Shown here piece by piece: positions 15,456 to 19,215 of a stretch of DNA of 19,215 nt (the first letter of the stretch is position 1; each line of letters opens with the position of its first letter). Location: assembly GCA_002371295.1 (NCBI GenBank), contig DFGZ01000081.1, forward strand, positions 1 through 19,215. The letters are read 5' to 3'. This DNA comes from Oribacterium sp. UBA3737 (GTDB taxonomy: Bacteria > Bacillota_A > Clostridia > Lachnospirales > Lachnospiraceae). Below the pieces are notes generated by a model. It did not search any database. It had not been told where the DNA came from and saw only the letters and a program-made list of their open reading frames with translations. The position numbers and the translations under genes are program-made.

Positions 15456-16742
15456 ATGGTTCGAGCAATCGTAGGCGCAAACTGGGGAGACGAAGGAAAG
15501 GGCAAGATCACAGATATGCTTGCTGAATCCTCAGACATCGTAGTTCGTTTTCAGGGCGGTGCCAATGCAGGTCACACCATCATCAACAACTACGGACGTT
15601 TTTCACTCCACCTTCTTCCAAGCGGTGTATTTTACGATCACACAACTTCTGTACTTGGCAACGGAGTAGCACTGGATATCGAAAAATTCTGTGCCGAGCT
15701 TAAGTCATTAGTTGATGCGGGTGTTCCAAAGCCTAAGATACTTGTTTCCAATCGTGCACAGGTCATGATGCCTTATCATGTACTTTTCGATACTCTTGAG
15801 GAAGCGAGACTTGCAGGAAAGAGCTACGGTTCCACAAAGTCAGGTATCGCTCCATTCTTCTCAGATAAATTCGCAAAGATCGGTCTTCAGGTATGTGAGC
15901 TCTTTGACGAGGAAGTACTTTGTGACAGACTTCACAAGGTAGTTGAGATTAAGAATGCTGCACTTCGTGAGCTTTATCATGCAGCCGAGCTGAATTACGA
16001 TGAGCTCCTTACAGAGCTTCACAAGCAGAGAGACCTCATCGCTCCTTACGTTACAGATACTTCAAAGTTCTTAAGAGAAGCACTGAAGGCAGGAAAGACA
16101 GTTCTTCTTGAGGGTCAGCTCGGAACCATGAAGGATCCTGACCATGGTATCTATCCTATGGTCACATCAAGCTCAACACTTGCGGCCTACGGTGCTGTAG
16201 GTGCAGGTATCCCTCCTTATGAGATCAAGGATATCATCGCCGTAACAAAGGCTTACTCATCAGCTGTAGGTGCAGGAGACTTCGTTTCAGAGCTTTTCGG
16301 TGATGAAGCAGAAGAGCTCAGAAGAAGAGGCGGCGATAAGGGTGAGTATGGTGCGACAACAGGGCGTCCTAGAAGAGTAGGCTGGTACGATGCAGTTGCT
16401 TCCAGGTACGGCTGTCAGCTTCAGGGTGCTACACAGGCAGTACTCACAGTACTCGATGTACTCGGTTACCTTAAGGAGCTTAAGGTTTGCACAGGCTATG
16501 AAATCGATGGTAAAGTAACTAAAGATTTCCCTGTTACACCGCTTCTTAACAAGGCAAAGCCTGTTTATGAGACCCTTCCGGGATGGAACTGCGATATCCG
16601 CGGTATCAAGAACTATGATGAGCTCCCTAATGAGTGTAAGGACTACATCGACTTCATCGAGAAGCAGATCGAGACTCCTATCACCATGGTTTCAAACGGT
16701 CCTGAAAGACATGAGATCCTCAAGCGTACACCTAAGATCTGA
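15456..16742 (+). CDS. purA: PurA, adenylosuccinate synthetase (divergent clade)
   Basis: Joins IMP and aspartate using GTP, the first step from IMP to AMP. The protein has 428 residues, the family length. The P-loop GDEGKGK (11-17) carries catalytic Asp12, and ANAGHT (36-41) carries the catalytic His40. GATTGRPRRVGW near the C-terminal third is intact. Other motifs depart from the common bacterial form: KSGIAPFFSDKFAKIGL in place of KGIGPAYxDKxxRxGI, EGQLGTMKDPDHG in place of EGAQGTxLDIDHG, and SSSTLAAYGAV in place of SSNTTAGG. This suggests a separate PurA clade rather than a decayed gene. Start after AGGAGG. It is preceded by a structured leader and followed by a terminator. Confidence 0.96.
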   Translation: MVRAIVGANWGDEGKGKITDMLAESSDIVVRFQGGANAGHTIINNYGRFSLHLLPSGVFYDHTTSVLGNGVALDIEKFCAELKSLVDAGVPKPKILVSNRAQVMMPYHVLFDTLEEARLAGKSYGSTKSGIAPFFSDKFAKIGLQVCELFDEEVLCDRLHKVVEIKNAALRELYHAAELNYDELLTELHKQRDLIAPYVTDTSKFLREALKAGKTVLLEGQLGTMKDPDHGIYPMVTSSSTLAAYGAVGAGIPPYEIKDIIAVTKAYSSAVGAGDFVSELFGDEAEELRRRGGDKGEYGATTGRPRRVGWYDAVASRYGCQLQGATQAVLTVLDVLGYLKELKVCTGYEIDGKVTKDFPVTPLLNKAKPVYETLPGWNCDIRGIKNYDELPNECKDYIDFIEKQIETPITMVSNGPERHEILKRTPKI

Positions 16743-16828
16743 TATTTATCACAGTGATTTCATTAAAGATATAAGCTCTTTAAATTCACCTTAGATCTTA
16801 AATCGGGCTTTTCAATTGCATTTTATTC

Positions 16829-16862
16829 AAGGCGGGTCGGAACATATCCGGTCCGCTTTTTT
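16829..16862 (+). terminator. Intrinsic terminator after purA
   Basis: GCGGGTCGG (16832-16840) pairs with CCGGTCCGC (16848-16856), 9 bp with two wobbles, extended by weak outer pairs. The loop is AACATAT, followed by T6 (16857-16862). It lies about 90 bases after the stop. The gap 16743-17075 otherwise holds only the rex promoter, operator candidate and leader. Confidence 0.88.
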
Positions 16863-16933
16863 ACGGCTATAAACATTTTCCCATAATCCATTCAAACTAC
16901 AAAATGCTTCTAATAGAATATTCCAATATAACT

Positions 16934-16987
16934 TTGTTAAGAATTCTACTACATTCTTTTGACATATAATTAACGAAACTGTATAAT
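16934..16987 (+). promoter_or_regulatory. Consensus rex promoter with candidate Rex operator
   Basis: TTGACA (16959-16964), exactly 17 bases, TATAAT (16982-16987): a perfect sigma-70-type match. Overlapping the -35 and spacer, 16959-16976 fits the clostridial Rex site TTGTTAA-N4-TTAACAA at 10 of 14 fixed positions, with right half TTAACGA. A separate perfect half site TTGTTAA is at 16934-16940. This suggests autoregulation by Rex, common in the family; the promoter is clear and the operator is tentative. Confidence 0.7.
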
Positions 16988-16998
16988 ATGTTAGATGC

Positions 16999-17024
16999 TA
17001 AGAGAGGAAATTAATTCCATCTTA
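16999..17024 (+). other. 5'-terminal hairpin of the rex transcript
   Basis: TAAGA (16999-17003)/TCTTA (17020-17024) and GGAA (17006-17009)/TTCC (17015-17018), with a small internal loop. It lies just after the predicted start of transcription (about 16994), where it may stabilise the mRNA. Confidence 0.35.
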
Positions 17025-17075
17025 TTTTCATAAATCATCAGCTAATAAAAAGATTTATAATATAGAGGTTTTTAT

Positions 17076-17714
17076 ATGGCAAAAAAAGAGATTTCTCAGG
17101 CTGTTATACAGCGACTCCCAAGATACTATCGATATCTTGAGGATCTTATGGATCAGGGTATCGAACGTATTTCCTCAAGTGAGCTCAGTAAGAGAATGAA
17201 GCTCACTGCTTCACAGATCAGACAGGACCTTAACAATTTCGGAGGTTTCGGCCAGCAGGGATACGGCTATAACATTAAAAATCTCCATGACGAGATTGCC
17301 AAGATCCTTAACATTGACAACGAACACGAGATGATCATAGTCGGTGCAGGACATCTCGGACAGGCTCTTGCAAATTACACAAATTTCCGTAAAAGAGGCT
17401 TTATCGTAAAGGCCATCTTCGACAAGGATCCAAGCATCATCGGAAAGAAAGTGGGAGAGATCGAGATCCAGTCCATGGAAAATATGGATGACGTCATCAG
17501 GTCATCAAACATCAAGATGGCAGCTGTATGCATCCCTAAGAACGCAGCTATCAAGGTTGTGGAACAGCTTATCAACGACGGTATCGTAGGTATCTGGAAC
17601 TTCGCTCATGTAGATCTTGAGGTTCCCGAGAACATCGTTATAGAAAACGTACATCTTTCCGAATCGCTTATGCGTCTCAGCTACCGTATGGGTGAGTCTC
17701 TCAATGCTGAATAA
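17076..17714 (+). CDS. rex: Rex, redox-sensing transcriptional repressor
   Basis: Homodimeric repressor that binds DNA when NADH is low and releases it when the NADH/NAD+ ratio rises. It controls fermentation and NAD-linked genes in Bacillota. The 212 residues match the family. The winged-helix domain (1-80) contains LPRYYRYLEDL (14-24), ISSSELSKRMKLTASQIRQD and the recognition/wing stretch NFGGFGQQGYGY (54-65). The Rossmann domain has VGAGHLGQAL (89-98) with the GxGxxG NAD-binding loop and conserved Asp116. Start after GAGG (17065-17068). It is the first gene of a rex-acpS-(nnrD) run: acpS starts 9 bases after its stop. Confidence 0.98.
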   Translation: MAKKEISQAVIQRLPRYYRYLEDLMDQGIERISSSELSKRMKLTASQIRQDLNNFGGFGQQGYGYNIKNLHDEIAKILNIDNEHEMIIVGAGHLGQALANYTNFRKRGFIVKAIFDKDPSIIGKKVGEIEIQSMENMDDVIRSSNIKMAAVCIPKNAAIKVVEQLINDGIVGIWNFAHVDLEVPENIVIENVHLSESLMRLSYRMGESLNAE

Positions 17715-17723
17715 GAGGTACTC

Positions 17724-18083
17724 ATGATTATCGGTATAGGTACTGACCTTTTGGAGATTAAGCGTATAGCAACTACAAGAAAAAACCATACTGCAGAACG
17801 CATTTTTACCGAAGAAGAACTCCGGCAGGCATCCGATAAAGACTCGATGCTTGCCGGTGATTTTGCATGTAAGGAATGTGTGGTCAAATGCTTCGGCACC
17901 GGCTTCTCTTCAGGCATACGCCCGGCGGATATCGAAATTCTGCGAAACGAAAACGGAAAGCCTTACGTTGTACTGTATGGGAAAGCACTGGAAAAGTATG
18001 AAGAACTGGGCGGTAAAAGCCTCCATGTTTCCATAACCGATACCAAAGATCTGGTTTCAGCTGTGGCAGTGATGGAAGGATAG
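17724..18083 (+). CDS. acpS: AcpS, holo-[acyl-carrier-protein] synthase
   Basis: Transfers 4'-phosphopantetheine from CoA to apo-ACP, activating fatty acid synthesis. The 119 residues match the trimeric AcpS type. The Mg2+ ligand Asp8 is in GIGTDLLEI, and FACKECVVKCFGTG (47-60) carries Glu51 and Lys55. The usual FAAKEAVxKALGTG is therefore Cys-rich here (Cys49, Cys52, Cys56). The end motif reads HVSITD for the usual HVSISH. GAGGT (17715-17719) precedes the ATG. It is 9 bases after rex, hence one transcript, and may be influenced by Rex autoregulation. Confidence 0.96.
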   Translation: MIIGIGTDLLEIKRIATTRKNHTAERIFTEEELRQASDKDSMLAGDFACKECVVKCFGTGFSSGIRPADIEILRNENGKPYVVLYGKALEKYEELGGKSLHVSITDTKDLVSAVAVMEG

Positions 18084-18184
18084 AGCTTATAAGATTCTGT
18101 ACTCATATATTACACCTGGTTTTTCTCGCATAAATTCTGACTTAAAGCTCCAAATCTGATAGGCTCATTACATTTCGGAGGAAA

Positions 18185-18241
18185 GGAACCTTAATAAGGT
18201 CCACGAAAATGAAAGGATACATACATGACTATCCAAACTGA
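18185..18241 (+). other. Hairpin and 10-codon mini-ORF overlapping the nnrD start
   Basis: GGAGG (18177-18181) is followed by a hairpin, GG-ACCTT (18185-18192) with AAGGT-CC (18196-18202) and one bulged A. The ATG at 18209 opens 10 codons ending at 18241, overlapping the nnrD start (18225) in another frame. If the hairpin folds, GGAGG is brought near 18209. A leader peptide is possible but speculative. Confidence 0.25.
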
Positions 18242-19205
18242 TGCATCCCCTTACATCAATTCAATACCTTCACGTCTTCCCGACAGCAATAAGGGAACCT
18301 ATGGCAAGGTTCTTGTTCTTGCCGGCTGTAAAGGCATGAGCGGTGCAGCTTATCTTTCCGCACTGGCCGCTTATCGTACAGGTGCCGGTCTCGTTAAGTT
18401 CCTGACCCATGAAGACAACAGATGCATACTCCAGACACTTCTCCCGGAGGCTGTATACGAAGGCTATGATGAGAAGACTTCAGTAGCTGAGATCACTGAA
18501 AGAAATGTTTCCTGGGCGGATGTTATAGTTGCAGGTCCCGGGCTTGGAACCTCTGAACTAAGTACGGAAGTACTAAGAGAGACATTAAAATCAGTCAAAG
18601 CTTTATGGCACGATGATGAAATAATCGGAAAGAAAGCACCACTCCTTATTCTTGATGCAGACGGTCTCAATATTCTCAGTAAAACACCTTCTATAGTAGA
18701 ATGTCTTACCGAAATATCAGATAAAATCCCAGTCATAGTCACACCTCACCCGATGGAAATGAGCAGATTATCCGGTAAAACAGTAGAAGAAATACTGAAA
18801 AAAGCGGATACGGCAGCTTCGGAATTTTCCGAAAATCACCATCTGATAACCATAATGAAGGGAAGCGAGACCATAATCTCGGATAGAACAGGAGAGAAGC
18901 TCTTTAAAAACTCTGTGAAGAGCCCGGCTCTTAGTAAGGGCGGTTCCGGTGATGTACTGAGCGGTGCCATCGCAGGCATATACACCCTGCTAAGGGCAGA
19001 TGCAAAAAATGCTCTCAGTAATGACGAAGCTAAATTACTGAATGCAAAGAACCTTCATGATTTATCCTATGATGCTGCCGTACTTTCAGTCATCATCCAT
19101 GGAGAAGCGGGCCGGTATGCCGTAAAACAATACGGCACAAACGGAGTTCTGGCGAGAGACACAGCAAATTCACTTGGATTTATCATTGATCATATAATGA
19201 TATAA
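18225..19205 (+). CDS. nnrD: NnrD, ADP-dependent NAD(P)H-hydrate dehydratase
   Basis: Repairs hydrated, inactive NADH and NADPH in an ADP-dependent reaction (YjeF C-terminal/ribokinase-like family). Conserved motifs are GTYGKVLVLAGCKGMSGAAYL (24-44), VAGPGLGT (102-109), LILDADGLN (141-149), VTPHPMEMSRL (172-182), MKGSETII (211-218) and KGGSGDVLSG (238-247) with catalytic Asp243. At 326 residues it is longer than the single domain (about 280). The surplus lies mainly in two insertions near 121-138 and 258-285. The N-terminal epimerase domain (NnrE), often fused, is absent, so epimerisation must be encoded elsewhere. The start follows AAAGGA (18212-18217). It lies 141 bases after acpS and may continue the rex-acpS transcript; no terminator is seen between them. 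Confidence 0.94.
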   Translation: MTIQTDASPYINSIPSRLPDSNKGTYGKVLVLAGCKGMSGAAYLSALAAYRTGAGLVKFLTHEDNRCILQTLLPEAVYEGYDEKTSVAEITERNVSWADVIVAGPGLGTSELSTEVLRETLKSVKALWHDDEIIGKKAPLLILDADGLNILSKTPSIVECLTEISDKIPVIVTPHPMEMSRLSGKTVEEILKKADTAASEFSENHHLITIMKGSETIISDRTGEKLFKNSVKSPALSKGGSGDVLSGAIAGIYTLLRADAKNALSNDEAKLLNAKNLHDLSYDAAVLSVIIHGEAGRYAVKQYGTNGVLARDTANSLGFIIDHIMI

Positions 19206-19215
19206 GTGTCATAAG

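Noticed and set aside
1..19205. Mobile element, defence system, CRISPR array or novel multi-gene cassette
   Set aside because: All long genes are recognised housekeeping families on one strand with ordinary spacing. No transposase, integrase, direct-repeat array or terminal repeats were seen.

Overview
All seventeen protein genes lie on the + strand. They are separated by strong Shine-Dalgarno sites and by T-tailed hairpin terminators. The gene content suggests a Gram-positive anaerobe of the Clostridia, most likely a Lachnospiraceae member (Butyrivibrio-like). The indicators are a sufCBDSU cluster with SufU as the scaffold/transfer protein, a Rex-acpS-nnrD block, the YigZ and TypA types, and moderate base composition. 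This placement is inferred from gene families and arrangement, not from a database match. I found no tRNA, rRNA, CRISPR array, insertion sequence or phage gene.

Layout. 1-4965: iron-sulphur cluster assembly operon, with sufC (5' end outside the window), sufB, sufD, sufS and sufU. 5061-5702: an RpiB/LacA/LacB-family sugar-phosphate isomerase with its own promoter, a LacI-like operator candidate and a terminator. 5935-8562: a class A penicillin-binding protein. 8671-9285: a YigZ/IMPACT-family protein. 9420-11255: the ribosome-associated GTPase TypA/BipA, behind a 134-nt structured leader. 11451-13162: dapA and dapB, the first two committed steps of lysine/diaminopimelate synthesis, closed by a terminator. 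13369-14805: purB. 15064-15249: a 61-residue membrane protein of unknown function. 15456-16742: purA. 17076-19205: rex, acpS and nnrD.

The genes are mostly housekeeping. SUF builds Fe-S clusters. DapA/DapB feed diaminopimelate to the peptidoglycan that the penicillin-binding protein polymerises. PurA and PurB are the two enzymes of the IMP-to-AMP branch. Rex senses NADH/NAD+, AcpS activates acyl carrier protein, and NnrD repairs damaged NAD(P)H.

The most interesting material is in the non-coding leaders rather than the genes. The typA leader has four alternately complementary segments and a T-tailed hairpin ending about 24 nt before the start codon, with an extended -10 promoter placed inside the end of yigZ. 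This is attenuator-like and I do not recognise the RNA class. The purA leader has two mutually exclusive stems just upstream of the ribosome binding site. A 15-bp hairpin abuts the sufU ribosome binding site. A 22-bp CG-centred palindrome overlaps the isomerase promoter. The 61-residue membrane protein has a near-consensus promoter and an excellent ribosome binding site.
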